Assembly: GCF_014646075.1 (NCBI RefSeq) | Contig: NZ_BMMT01000008.1 | Location: 124,001-188,000 of the forward strand | DNA length: 64,000 nt | Direction of reading: 5' to 3' | Source of the DNA: Saccharopolyspora thermophila | GTDB taxonomy: Bacteria > Actinomycetota > Actinomycetes > Mycobacteriales > Pseudonocardiaceae | In this document: positions 26,534 through 36,714 of the stretch, piece after piece | Position numbering within the stretch: position 1 is the first letter of the stretch | Layout of the letters: every line of letters begins with the position of its first letter | Notes under the pieces: model-generated | The model's input: the letters and a program-made list of their open reading frames with translations, nothing else | Databases searched by the model: none | Told to the model about the DNA's origin: nothing | Made by a program: the position numbers and the translations under genes

Positions 26534-27682
26534 TCACGGCTCTTCGCCCGCGGCCGCGAGGGCTTGGGCGGCGACGGTGCGCACCGGGCGGCCCAGGGCT
26601 TCCGCCGCCGCCACCACGTCGTCGTGCTCCGGTTTGGCGTGCCAGGGCCCGTGTTTGATGCGGATCCGGTGGCCGTCCACCTCCACCGTCGTGGTGCGGC
26701 GGGGCAGCGCGTGGCGGTCCACCGCGTGGCGACGCAGGCCGAGGCTGCCCGTTTCGGACAGCACGAGTTCCGCCAGCGCCGGCTCCTGCTCGGGGCGGCA
26801 CAGCACGTGCAGCACCGCGGCCGGGCGGGACTTCTTCATTGTCGCCGGGGTCGTCCAGGCGTCCGCCGCCCCGGCCTGCAACGCGCGGGTGACCACGTGT
26901 CCCAGCAGTTCGCCGGGGACATCGTCCACATTGCACTCCAGAGCGACCATCGGCTCCGCCGGGTCCGCGGTCAACGGTACGCCGAGGGTCGCCGCGAGCA
27001 CGTTGGGGCGCTGGGGGAACCGGCGGGTTCCCGCGCCATAAGCGGTGCCCCGCACGGTCATCGCCGGAGGTGGCGTGAAGCGGGTACCCATCGCCTGCAG
27101 CAGCGCCGCGCCCGTCGGGGTCACCGTCTCGCCGGGCAGGTCGGTGCCCACGACGGCCGCGCCGCGCAACAACGTCATCGTCGCGGGCGCGGGCGCGGGC
27201 AGTACGCCGTGGCTGCACCGCACCGTTCCGCTGCCCAGCGCCAGCGGAGCGGAACGCACCTCGATGATCCCCAGGGCGTGCAGTGCCGCGGCCACCCCGA
27301 CGGTGTCCACCACGGTGTCCAGCCCGCCGATCTCGTGGAGGTGCACCTCGGCCGGATCCTTGTCGTGCAGGGCGCCTTCCACGTCGGCGATCGCGGCGAT
27401 CGCCCTGGCGGCCAGCTCCGCCACCGGCTCCGGCCGCGCCCGCCGCACCCGGTCGAGGAGCTCCGCGGCGTGCCGCTCGGTGCTGGTGTCCTCGACCTCC
27501 ACCACGGCCTTCGTCGCCGCGATCCCGCCGACCTGCACCTGCTCGACGTCCAGCCGCCACCCTGCGAGACCGGTCGACGCCACGGCGGCGCGCACGTCCG
27601 CCACCGGCGCGCCCAGCCCGAGCAGCGCCCCCAACAGCATGTCTCCGGACGCGCCGGTAACCGGATTGAGCCACAGGATCAT
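26534..27682 (-). CDS. larC: LarC, nickel insertion protein for the nickel-pincer cofactor
   Basis: A 382-residue LarC/DUF111 protein that inserts nickel into the pyridinium bis-thiocarboxylate nucleotide made by LarB and LarE. The N-terminus LNPVTGASGDMLLGALLGLG is diagnostic. VHLHEIGGLDTVVDTVG, ETVTPTGAALLQAMG and LECNVDDVPGELLGHV (metal-linked acid residues) follow. It appears as one continuous frame, whereas some species split it by programmed frameshift. It overlaps larB by four bases. Confidence 0.92.
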   Translation of the reverse strand: MILWLNPVTGASGDMLLGALLGLGAPVADVRAAVASTGLAGWRLDVEQVQVGGIAATKAVVEVEDTSTERHAAELLDRVRRARPEPVAELAARAIAAIADVEGALHDKDPAEVHLHEIGGLDTVVDTVGVAAALHALGIIEVRSAPLALGSGTVRCSHGVLPAPAPATMTLLRGAAVVGTDLPGETVTPTGAALLQAMGTRFTPPPAMTVRGTAYGAGTRRFPQRPNVLAATLGVPLTADPAEPMVALECNVDDVPGELLGHVVTRALQAGAADAWTTPATMKKSRPAAVLHVLCRPEQEPALAELVLSETGSLGLRRHAVDRHALPRRTTTVEVDGHRIRIKHGPWHAKPEHDDVVAAAEALGRPVRTVAAQALAAAGEEP

Positions 27683-28347
27683 CGGGACCTCGCTGCGGTG
27701 TGCGCCAATCGGTGCGCGGCCATGGCGGCGGAGAAACCGGAGTCGATGTTGACCACTGTCAGCCCCGCCGCGCAGGACGTCAGCATCGCCAGCAGCGCGG
27801 TGATGCCCTCCAACGCCGCGCCATACCCGGTGGAGGTGGGCACCGCGATCACCGGGCAGGCCACCAGCCCGCCGACGGCGCTGGCCAGCGCCCCCTCCAT
27901 CCCGGCCACCACGATCACCACGTCGGCTTGGTCGAGTTCCTCGCGCGCCGCCAGCAGCCGGTGGATCCCGGCCACCCCGATGTCGCGGACCAGCCACGTG
28001 GACAGCCCGATCGCGCTCGCCACCGCCTCGGCCTCGGCCGCCACCGGGCCGTCCGAGGTGCCCGCGGTGGCGATGCAGACCCGGAACGAACCCGCCGGAG
28101 CCGGGCGCCACACCAGCAGCCGCGCGGCCTCGTGGTAGGTGCCGCCTGGCACGTCGACCTGCGCGGCGACCTCGGGCTCAACACGGGTCACCAGCACCGG
28201 GCCGGTGCTGCGGGAGAGCAGTTCGGTGACGATGCCGGTGATCTCCGCGGGCCGTTTGCCGGGCGCGTAGACCACCTCCGGCAGCCCCTGGCGGGACTCG
28301 CGGTCGATGTCCACGCGCGCGTAGCCCAGATCGGCGAAGCTGGTCAT
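27679..28347 (-). CDS. larB: LarB, nicotinate adenine dinucleotide carboxylase/hydrolase
   Basis: A 222-residue LarB protein, which carboxylates and cleaves nicotinic acid adenine dinucleotide in the first step of nickel-pincer cofactor synthesis. It has the PurE-like segment RVCIATAGTSDGPVAAEAEA, then GVAGIHRLLA and VAGMEGALASAVGGLVACPV with the conserved PTSTGYGA. The N-terminal LGYARVDIDRESRQGLPEVV is also typical. It overlaps both larE and larC by four bases, so the three are one operon. Confidence 0.93.
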   Translation of the reverse strand: MTSFADLGYARVDIDRESRQGLPEVVYAPGKRPAEITGIVTELLSRSTGPVLVTRVEPEVAAQVDVPGGTYHEAARLLVWRPAPAGSFRVCIATAGTSDGPVAAEAEAVASAIGLSTWLVRDIGVAGIHRLLAAREELDQADVVIVVAGMEGALASAVGGLVACPVIAVPTSTGYGAALEGITALLAMLTSCAAGLTVVNIDSGFSAAMAAHRLAHTAARSR

Positions 28348-29168
28348 GACGCGGTCCTCATCGGCAGCAGGGGCAGCAGCGCGTTCATCCGTCCACTCCG
28401 GAATCCGGCCAGGTCCAGGGAGCAGAACCGGAAGCCGGCGTCACGCACCGCGCGGTCCAGTTCGTCGTGCAGCGCCGCTGCACGCTCGATGTCGGTGGCC
28501 GGAAGCTCCAGCCGCGCCACCGAGCCCCGGCCGTGCGCGCGGACCCGGCAGACCTCGAATCCCAACCGGTGCACCGCCTCCTCGGCGCGCTCGATCCGGC
28601 CGAGCACCTCCGGGGTGACCGGATCGCCGTAGGCCACGCGGGACGCCAGGCACGCCGCGGCCGGCTTGTCCGCAGTGGACAGACCGAGCTGCTGGCTGGC
28701 CAGTCGGACGGCGGCTTTGGTGAGCCCGGCGTCGACCAGCGGCGCGATCGCGCCGCGCTGCGCGGCGGCCTGCTGCCCCGGGCGGTGGTCGCCGAGGTCG
28801 TCAAGGTTGGTGCCCAGCGCGACGCGGGCACCCATCGCCGCGGCCAGCGGCTCCACCGCGTCGAACAGCGCGGACTTGCAGTGATAGCAGCGGTTCCCGT
28901 CGTTGGCGGCGTATTCAGGCCGGTCCGCCTCGTCGGTGCACACCTCGACGTGCGGGATGCCGCGGTCGCGGGCGAACTGCCTGGCCTGCCGCCGCTCGCT
29001 CGCGGCCAGGCTGGGCGACACCGCGGTGACCGCGAGCATCCGCGCGCCCAGCGCCTCGTGCGCCACCGCCGCCAGCAGTGCCGAGTCCACCCCGCCGGAG
29101 AAGGCCACCACCAGGGCGGTCTCCTCGCTGAGCCGGTGGCGCAGGCGGTCGAGTTCGGGGACGCTCAC
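28344..29168 (-). CDS. larE: LarE, ATP-dependent sacrificial sulfur transferase
   Basis: A 274-residue PP-loop enzyme that adenylates and sulfurates the pyridinium dicarboxylate intermediate. The PP-loop is SGGVDSAL (about residues 24-31). NRCYHCKSALFDAVEPL and ALGTNLDDLGDHRPGQ are family segments, and AACLASRVAYG contains the conserved Cys that some LarE proteins sacrifice as sulfur donor. The GTG start follows GGAGAGGAG. It is first in larE-larB-larC. No larA lactate racemase lies nearby. Confidence 0.92.
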   Translation of the reverse strand: MSVPELDRLRHRLSEETALVVAFSGGVDSALLAAVAHEALGARMLAVTAVSPSLAASERRQARQFARDRGIPHVEVCTDEADRPEYAANDGNRCYHCKSALFDAVEPLAAAMGARVALGTNLDDLGDHRPGQQAAAQRGAIAPLVDAGLTKAAVRLASQQLGLSTADKPAAACLASRVAYGDPVTPEVLGRIERAEEAVHRLGFEVCRVRAHGRGSVARLELPATDIERAAALHDELDRAVRDAGFRFCSLDLAGFRSGRMNALLPLLPMRTAS

Positions 29169-29463
29169 GAGCTCACTCCTCTCCTGGGAAGTCGCTGTGC
29201 ACCGCCACTTGGGCCCTGGTCTGCACTGTCGCCCGGATCTTCGGCGTGCAGGCCCTGCTCGCCGTGGTCGAGGCGCATCACCACCTGCTCAGCCACGACC
29301 GACCGCCCGACGCCGCTCGTCGTCGGACAGGTACTCCACGCGCATCGTCGTCCCCATCGTCGCTGTTCTGGCCAGGTAGTCAGACCAGACTCTAACCGCC
29401 CGAACGCGACTTGGGGAGAGCGTCCCGGAGAGAGCCGGGCGAGAGCCCCGCGGAGCGGCTCGG

Positions 29464-29847
29464 TTACGCACCGCTGCCGTACGGCCGGGTGAGGATCTCC
29501 ATGTTGTGCCCGTCGGGGTCGTCGAAGTAGACACCGCGGCCGCCGTCGCGGGTGTTGATCTCGCCGGCCTCGCGGTGCGCCGGGTCGGCCCAGTACGGCA
29601 GGCCCCGCTTGCGAATCCGGCCGAAGATCTCGTCGAACTCGTCCTCGCTGACCAGGAACGCGTAGTGCTGCGAGGTGATCTCCCCGTCGGTCTCGAGGAA
29701 ATCCAGGGTGACGTTGTTGCTCGTCTGTACGCACATGAACGGCCCGAACGGCTCGGGTTCGGGCAGCCCGAGCAGATCGGTTAGGAACCGCGCGGAGGCG
29801 ATCTTGTCGGTGGCCGCGACGATCGTGTGGTTGAGCTGAACAGCCAT
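29464..29847 (-). CDS. VOC family (glyoxalase/bleomycin resistance) protein
   Basis: A 127-residue vicinal-oxygen-chelate protein made of two beta-alpha-beta-beta-beta modules. It starts with VQLNHTIVAATDKIASARFL (putative metal His) and ends with GVYFDDPDGHNMEILTRPYG, which has the second His/Glu pair. ATG 29847 is chosen as the first Met of the family pattern; a GTG at 29856 is possible. The substrate is unknown. The 29169-29463 gap before larE holds no gene I can support. Confidence 0.8.
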   Translation of the reverse strand: MAVQLNHTIVAATDKIASARFLTDLLGLPEPEPFGPFMCVQTSNNVTLDFLETDGEITSQHYAFLVSEDEFDEIFGRIRKRGLPYWADPAHREAGEINTRDGGRGVYFDDPDGHNMEILTRPYGSGA

Positions 29848-30035
29848 GGTCAACACCCGCTTTCGGCGATCGCTGGAACGAATCCGAGGCTAGGACTTCC
29901 AGTTAACTCGAAGTCAACCCGAGCCGCCGGCGCGTCCCCTCCAGGAGGTGACACGCCCCGCGGCGGAGCCGGGTGGTGATCAGGCCCACCTGCCGGGGCT
30001 CGCTCGACCGGGGTAAGGTGTCGCCGACATATCCA

Positions 30036-30125
30036 CGCGGGAGCTCGGACGCACCGGGCTGAGAGGGTGGCTTTACGTGCCACCGACCGCTGAACCTGTC
30101 CGGATAATGCCGGCGTAGGGAGCTG
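30036..30125 (+). promoter_or_regulatory. TPP riboswitch (thi-box)
   Basis: The conserved thi-box elements are present in order: CTGAGA (30059-30064), a GGGTGGC/GCCACC variable stem, TGAACCTG (30091-30098) and CGGATAATGCCGGCGTAGGGAG. Helix P1 is AGCTC (30042-30046) with GAGCT (30120-30124). The AGGGAG that would bind ribosomes for the gene at 30129 lies in the 3' strand of P1, so ligand binding should block translation. Thiamine diphosphate is the known ligand of this class. Confidence 0.93.
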
Positions 30126-30128
30126 TTG

Positions 30129-31442
30129 ATGGCGCACGACGTCGACCGCCGCGAAGCCCCGCACACCCTGGACGAACCCGCGCCCAGGACGCTGGGCGTG
30201 CTCGACCAGGGCGCGTTCTGGGGGAACCTGGGCGTGAGCCTGCTCGGGTTCAGCGGCGCCCTGGCCGTCCTCGCGCCCAGCGGCGTGCCCCAGCTGTCGT
30301 TCCTCGCCGCGGTCACCGCGTGCGTGGTGGGCACGGTACTGGGCAGCGTGATGGTCGGGATCGCCGCGATCCCCGGCGCGCGCACCGGCGCGCCCTCGAT
30401 GATGTTGCTGCGCGGGCTGTTCGGCACCCGGCTGTCGTACCTGCCGACCGTGCTGAACATCCTGCAGCTGGTCGGGTGGGGCACCTTCGAGCTGCTGGTC
30501 ATCGCGCAGGGCGCGGAGGCGATCTTCGGCGGCGGCCCGCAGTGGCTCTACATCGTGGTCGCCGGGGTGATCACCACGGCGCTCACCCTGCGCCCGCTGG
30601 GTGCGCTGCGGTTGCTGCGCCGCTACGTCAGCATCGCGGTGATCATCGCGATGCTGTACTTCTTCGTGCAGCTGCTGCGGCACCCGCTGCCGGAGCTGCA
30701 CGACGGGTCCTGGCAGGGGTTCTGGCCGGGTGCGGACGCGGCCCTGGCCGTCGCGGTGTCCTGGCTCCCGGTCGCTTCCGACTACTCGCGGCACTCGCGG
30801 TCGGCCACCGGCGCGTTCACCGCGGCCACGGTCGGCTACTCGATCACGCAGATCGCCTGCTATCTCCTGGGCCTGCTCGGTCTGGCGCTGGTCGGCGGGG
30901 ACGCGGACCGCGCGTTCGACCCGCTGCTGGCGGTGCCGCTGGGCGTGGTGTTCTTCGCCGTCCTGGTGATCCGCGAGGTCGACCAGTCCTTCGCCGACAC
31001 CTACTCCACGGCGGTGTCGATCCAGAACCTGCGGCCGAGCACCGACCGCCGGGTGCTGAGCCTGGTCGTCGGCGTGGTGACCACGCTGCTGGCGCTGACC
31101 CTGGACATCGCGCAGTTCGCGAACTTCCTGCTGCTGATCGGCTCGGTGTTCGTGCCGATGTTCGGTGTGCTGGCGGTGGACTACTTCGTGCACGCCCGCC
31201 GCCGCAGCTGGGACCTGTCCGCGCAGGCCCCGTCCCGCTGGGGGATGCTGGCGGCCTGGCTGCTCGGTTTCGCGGTGTTCCAGCTGGTGAACCCGGGCGA
31301 GCTGGGCTGGTGGACGCAGCTGTGGACGGACGTCCGGGAGGCGATCGGCTTCACCGCCCCGATCTGGATGAGCGCGTCGCTGTCGTCGTTCCTCGTCGCG
31401 GCGGTGGCCGCGGGGGCGATCGGCGCGGTCACCCGCCGCTGA
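30129..31442 (+). CDS. cytX: CytX-type NCS1 transporter, putative hydroxymethylpyrimidine permease
   Basis: A 437-residue cytosine/purine-permease-like transporter of about 12 helices. The N-terminal RTLGVLDQGAFWGNLGVSLL and GTVLGSVMVGIAAIPGARTG plus APSMMLLRGLFG match CytX/CodB proteins. ATG 30129 is 4 bases after the TPP riboswitch, and its binding site lies in the riboswitch P1 stem. TPP control implies import of a thiamine precursor, most likely hydroxymethylpyrimidine. The substrate is inferred from regulation and family. Confidence 0.9.
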   Translation: MAHDVDRREAPHTLDEPAPRTLGVLDQGAFWGNLGVSLLGFSGALAVLAPSGVPQLSFLAAVTACVVGTVLGSVMVGIAAIPGARTGAPSMMLLRGLFGTRLSYLPTVLNILQLVGWGTFELLVIAQGAEAIFGGGPQWLYIVVAGVITTALTLRPLGALRLLRRYVSIAVIIAMLYFFVQLLRHPLPELHDGSWQGFWPGADAALAVAVSWLPVASDYSRHSRSATGAFTAATVGYSITQIACYLLGLLGLALVGGDADRAFDPLLAVPLGVVFFAVLVIREVDQSFADTYSTAVSIQNLRPSTDRRVLSLVVGVVTTLLALTLDIAQFANFLLLIGSVFVPMFGVLAVDYFVHARRRSWDLSAQAPSRWGMLAAWLLGFAVFQLVNPGELGWWTQLWTDVREAIGFTAPIWMSASLSSFLVAAVAAGAIGAVTRR

Positions 31443-31539
31443 CCCAGGGACACCGTTGTTCGCCCGCGCGGCGGGCCAGCGCGTGCTCGACGATCCCGCG
31501 CACCACGAGCGAGCAGCATGCACTCCCCACTTCGGTCGG

Positions 31540-32583
31540 TCAGTGGTCGCGGCACGTGACGAGCTGCGCGAGCGCGTTGAGCTCCTCGGCGCCGCGCGGG
31601 CCGGGGTCCGCCCGCCGCAGGTCGCCCAGCGCGGCCGCCAGCAGCTCGTCGGCCTGGTTCTGGCTCCACGTCCGGCCGCCGGCCAGCTCGATCAGCTCGG
31701 CGGCGTGGGCCAGGTCGCTACCGGACAGCGGCTGGTTGCGGAGGTAGAGGGCAGCCAGCCGCCGCCCGGCGGGAGTGCCGGAGGTCAGGGCCGAAACCAC
31801 CGGCAGGGTCTTCTTCCGGGTGCGCAGATCGGAGAACACCGGTTTGCCGGTCACGGCCGGATCGCCCCAGATGCCCAGCAGGTCGTCGACGTGCTGGAAG
31901 GCCAGCCCCAGCCGTTCGCCGAAGCCCCGCAACCAGGCGACCTGCTCGGCGCTGCCGCCGCCGAACATCGCTCCCAGCGCGCACGCGCAGCCCAGCAGCG
32001 CGCCCGTCTTGTCCCGGGCCATGCGCTGGCACTCGGCCAGATCGACGCTCCGGCGGTCCTCGAACGCCAGGTCCGCGACCTGGCCGTTGATCAGGTTCAG
32101 CACGGCGGTGTGCAACGTGCGCACCGCCGTCGTCGCCTCCGGGTGCCCGCAGCCGGCGAGCACCTCGACGGCCAGTGCCTGCAGCGCGTCCCCGGCCAGG
32201 ATGGCGGGTCCGCTGCCGAAAACGGTCCAGGCGGTGGGCCGGTGCCGCCGCGTGACGTCGCCGTCCATCACGTCGTCGTGCAGCAGTGAGAAGTTGTGCA
32301 CCAGCTCCACGGCCACCGCCGCGGGCACCGCGGCCTTCGGGTCGCCGCCCACCGCCGCCGCGGAGAGCAGCACCATCGCGGGGCGGATCGCCTTGCCGCG
32401 GTCGGCGTGCACCGGGTTGCCGCGTTCGTCCCACCAGCCGAGGTGGTAGCCGGCGATCTGCTGCATCCGGGTGGGCAGCCGGTCGACCGCGACCCGCAAC
32501 GCTGGGTCGACAACCGCGCGGCTGCGCGTCAACGCCTCGTGCGCGGCCGCGGCCTTGCTGGCGTCGTGCTGCATGGTAACCAT
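31540..32583 (-). CDS. Polyprenyl diphosphate synthase, predicted family 2B encapsulin cargo
   Basis: A 347-residue trans-isoprenyl diphosphate synthase. The first Asp-rich motif is DDVMD (residues 103-107) in VELVHNFSLLHDDVMDGD. RRHRPTAWTVFG and GDALQALAVE follow, and a second motif, DDLLGIWGD (233-241), carries Gly where DDxxD has its last Asp. A roughly 25-residue Ala-rich N-terminus precedes the fold and may act in cargo loading. It lies 129 bases downstream of two shell genes on the same strand, the arrangement known for family 2B encapsulin cargo prenyl synthases. CCCCGGTCC (32638-32646) and GGACCGGGG (32688-32696) could form a hairpin just upstream. Confidence 0.9.
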   Translation of the reverse strand: MVTMQHDASKAAAAHEALTRSRAVVDPALRVAVDRLPTRMQQIAGYHLGWWDERGNPVHADRGKAIRPAMVLLSAAAVGGDPKAAVPAAVAVELVHNFSLLHDDVMDGDVTRRHRPTAWTVFGSGPAILAGDALQALAVEVLAGCGHPEATTAVRTLHTAVLNLINGQVADLAFEDRRSVDLAECQRMARDKTGALLGCACALGAMFGGGSAEQVAWLRGFGERLGLAFQHVDDLLGIWGDPAVTGKPVFSDLRTRKKTLPVVSALTSGTPAGRRLAALYLRNQPLSGSDLAHAAELIELAGGRTWSQNQADELLAAALGDLRRADPGPRGAEELNALAQLVTCRDH

Positions 32584-32712
32584 CCGACTGTCCCTTCGGG
32601 TTTGGACGACTCGTTCGCGGAGGTGCTCGGCGGCCGTCCCCGGTCCGGTGTCCCATGGTCCTGCCGAGACGGCCTGGCGAAAAAGCTGGACCGGGGAGCA
32701 GAATCCGGCCGC

Positions 32713-34110
<1,398 letters not shown>

Positions 34111-34159
34111 GGTGTCCAGTTCTCCTCGGGTGGCGTTGGAGGGCGTGTCGGGGGAGGGA

Positions 34160-34192
34160 CCGGAGCGGGTGGACCGCGGTCACCCGCTCCGG
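34160..34192 (-). promoter_or_regulatory. Perfect 12-bp hairpin between the two shell genes
   Basis: CCGGAGCGGGTG (34160-34171) and CACCCGCTCCGG (34181-34192) form a perfect stem with a 9-base loop, in the gap between encA and encB. No U-tract follows on the transcribed strand. It may attenuate transcription or protect an mRNA end, and so set the ratio of the two shell proteins. Confidence 0.55.
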
Positions 34193-34222
34193 AGTCTCAT
34201 CGGAGTCCACTTCGGACTGCGG

Positions 34223-35635
34223 TCAGCCCTCGCGGCCGATCTCGACGTGTTCGAGCACCCCGATCGCGTCCGGGACCAGGATGGCCGCCGAGTAGTAGGC
34301 GCTGACCAGGTAGGAGATGACGGCCTTGTCGTTGATGCCCATGAACCGGACGCTGACGCCGGGCTGGTACTCGTCGGGGATGCCGGTCTGGTGCAGGCCG
34401 ACGACGCCCTGGTTCTCCTCGCCGGTGCGCATCAGCAGGATGTTGCTGGTGCGGGTGTCGCTGACGCGGAGCTTGTCGCACGGCAGGATCGGCACGCCGC
34501 GCCAGGCCGGGACCTGGTGGCCGTGCAGGTCGATGCTCTGCGGGTAGATGCCGCGGCGGTTGCACTCGCGGCCGAAGGCGGCGATGGTCCGCGGGTGCGC
34601 CAGGAAGAATCCGGGTTCCTTCCAGACCAGCGACAGCAGTTCGTCCATGTCGTCGGGAGTGGGCGGGCCGCTGCGGGTGTGGATGCGCTGGCGCAGGTCG
34701 GCGTTGTGCAGCAGGCCGAACTCGCGGTTGTTGATCAGCTCGTCCTCCTGGCGCTCGCGCAGCGCCTCGATGGTCAGCCGCAACTGCTGTTCGGTCTGGT
34801 TCATCGGTTGGTTGTAGAGGTCGGCGACCCGGCTGTGCACCCGAAGAATGGTCTGCGCCACGCTGAGCTCGTACTCACGGGGCTTGAGCTCGTAGTCCAC
34901 GAAGGTCCCCGACAGCACGGGTTCGCCGCGGTGGCCGGAGGCGATGTTGATGTCGGCCTCGCCGTGCGGGTTGTGCGGCCGCTGTGGGCCGGACAGCACC
35001 TGCCGGACGTGCTCCCGCAGTGGTTCGTTGAGCCCGTTCAACTCCTGGAAGCTCTGGTGCCGCAGGGTGAGGACGGTGCACCGGGTGACCGCCTTGTAGG
35101 TGGCCTCCCAGTTGGTCGCCTCGCCGGTCAGCACATGCGCGCCGAAGTACTCGCCGTCGGCGAGGACGTCGAGCACGGTGTCGTCGCCGTACTCGCCGGT
35201 GCCGATCTTGTTGACCTTGCCGTGTGCGATGAGCACGACCTGGTCGGCGGGGTGCCCGGCGGTGGCGATCACCTGCCCGGGTTCGTACTCGTGTTGGACG
35301 AACCGGTCGGCCAGCGCGCCCAGCGCCTGCTCGTCGTCGAATTCGCGTAGCAGCGGCAGTTCCCGCAGTTCCTGCGGCACGACCCGCACGTCGGCTCCGG
35401 TGTTGGTGAAGGTCAGTCGGCCGTCGCCGAGCGTGTAGGTCAGCCGCCGGTTGACCCGGTAGACGCCGCCGGCCGCCTGCACCCACGGCAGCATCCGCAG
35501 CAGCCAGCGGGAGGTGATGCCCTGCATCTGCGGGACGGTCTTGGTCGTGGTCGCGAGGTTGCGGGCCGCCGCCGTGCTCAGGCTCAACTGCGGTGCGTCG
35601 ACCTCGCCCGGGGTGAGCGGATCCGTGACAGTCAC
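34223..35635 (-). CDS. Family 2B encapsulin shell protein, first paralogue (EncA)
   Basis: A protein of about 470 residues, strongly similar to the next gene along its length, with the same encapsulin fold and inserted cyclic-nucleotide-like domain ([20 protein letters not shown], then [10 protein letters not shown]). The segment [20 protein letters not shown] is identical in both. It keeps the usual [17 protein letters not shown] stretch. GTG 35635 is preferred because the protein then starts VTVTDPL, parallel to MTATEPD of the paralogue, with GGTGG upstream; ATG 35653 is the longer alternative. Two shell paralogues in one operon suggest a mixed shell. Confidence 0.9.
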   Translation of the reverse strand: MTVTDPLTPGEVDAPQLSLSTAAARNLATTTKTVPQMQGITSRWLLRMLPWVQAAGGVYRVNRRLTYTLGDGRLTFTNTGADVRVVPQELRELPLLREFDDEQALGALADRFVQHEYEPGQVIATAGHPADQVVLIAHGKVNKIGTGEYGDDTVLDVLADGEYFGAHVLTGEATNWEATYKAVTRCTVLTLRHQSFQELNGLNEPLREHVRQVLSGPQRPHNPHGEADINIASGHRGEPVLSGTFVDYELKPREYELSVAQTILRVHSRVADLYNQPMNQTEQQLRLTIEALRERQEDELINNREFGLLHNADLRQRIHTRSGPPTPDDMDELLSLVWKEPGFFLAHPRTIAAFGRECNRRGIYPQSIDLHGHQVPAWRGVPILPCDKLRVSDTRTSNILLMRTGEENQGVVGLHQTGIPDEYQPGVSVRFMGINDKAVISYLVSAYYSAAILVPDAIGVLEHVEIGREG

Positions 35636-36208
35636 GCCAGTACCACCAATCATCGGAGTATCGGAATGCGTAGATGAATGGGAACCGAATCGCGGTGTCC
35701 GCGAATTCGAGAAGATTCCGGAAAAGGGGTGTTTGTGCCGCTTATCGCGGGAGTTGTTCGGACGTCGGCGACGCTAGCATCGTGGACCACGGCCGTACAG
35801 TCACCCGAAAGTGCAGCGAAACCGGCGTGGTTCGATACAGATCGAATGTCACCTGAATCGCTGCTTGCGGAAAACGCTCGGTGATCGAATAGGACGGGCG
35901 GTGGCGGCAATTCGGCGCGGACTGCTCCGCTCGCGTTAGGTCGCTCGGGGTGTTTTGGCATATTCCCGCGCGGTATTGCTCCGCCCGGGCGATCTTGGGT
36001 GTGATCCCGGATTCCACGAATCGTGTTATCCGCGCTGTGTCGGGTGAGTAGTACTGTTCGGGCCACGGAACGATCTCGGGAGATCCCGGAGCTTCCTCAG
36101 GAGCCCCGAGATCGCCTCGGCGGCGCGGAATTGTTGCCGCGGCACGGAGTTTGGAGGCGGGACGAGCGTGTGCGAACGCTGCATTCCATCGCGGGAGGCG
36201 ATGTCGCC
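35636..36208. promoter_or_regulatory. Encapsulin operon upstream region with perfect dyad
   Basis: About 570 bases without a credible gene, noticeably richer in A+T than the flanks. A perfect dyad TTCGATACAGATCGAA lies at 35831-35846, about 200 bases upstream of encA. Promoters for the leftward encapsulin operon and the rightward HTH gene should lie here. I could not fix clear -35/-10 boxes. Confidence 0.45.
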
Positions 36209-36469
36209 GTGAAGTGGAACCTGCGCCTGGTCGCGGCCCAGCGCGGCATCTGGAAGGCCACCGAACTGCAGCGCAGGCTCGCCGAGGGCGGGCTGGTGGT
36301 CTCCGCCGGGAAGATGTCCGGGCTGTGGTCAAAGACCCCGGCCAGCATCAAGCTCGACGACCTCGACGTCATCTGCTCGGTGCTGGGGTGCGACGTTGGC
36401 GACCTGCTGGAGCCGGAGCCGCCGCGGCGCGCGGCGATGACCAACGAAACCGCCGCCCGCAAGGTCTGA
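36209..36469 (+). CDS. Small XRE-family helix-turn-helix protein
   Basis: An 86-residue Cro/C1-type DNA-binding protein. After KWNLRLVAAQRGIWKATELQ comes the recognition region GKMSGLWSKTPASIKLDDLD, then VICSVLGCDVGDLLEPEP. This matches single-domain HTH_26 regulators. GTG 36209 is chosen because GGGAGG lies 10 bases upstream. It is divergent from the encapsulin operon and might regulate it, but this small family is common and no ligand domain is present. Confidence 0.7.
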   Translation: MKWNLRLVAAQRGIWKATELQRRLAEGGLVVSAGKMSGLWSKTPASIKLDDLDVICSVLGCDVGDLLEPEPPRRAAMTNETAARKV

Positions 36470-36714
36470 TCGGCGGCCACCGCGACGGGCCGCGATGTCC
36501 GCGCTGCACCGGGTGTGGCCACCGGCAGGCGCGGCACCGCGGTGGCCGGGCTGGACCACCGCCGGAACGCGCTCGGCCGCTCCACCCGCCGACCACACCG
36601 CGGCTCGGCCGGAATGTCCACAACGGATCGGAGAGTAGCTGCGATTTCCTTGTAACAGCAGCGTTGTCGCGTGCTGCTCGGGGCGCCTATCGTGCGGTGG
36701 GGAGAGGAGGTCCG

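Noticed and set aside
26534-27682. Split larC read by programmed frameshift
   Set aside because: The gene is one uninterrupted frame from MILWLNP to the stop, so no frameshift is needed.
35650-36066. Minus-strand 138-codon open frame upstream of encA
   Set aside because: There is no family resemblance, no clear ribosome site, and its composition is that of intergenic sequence.
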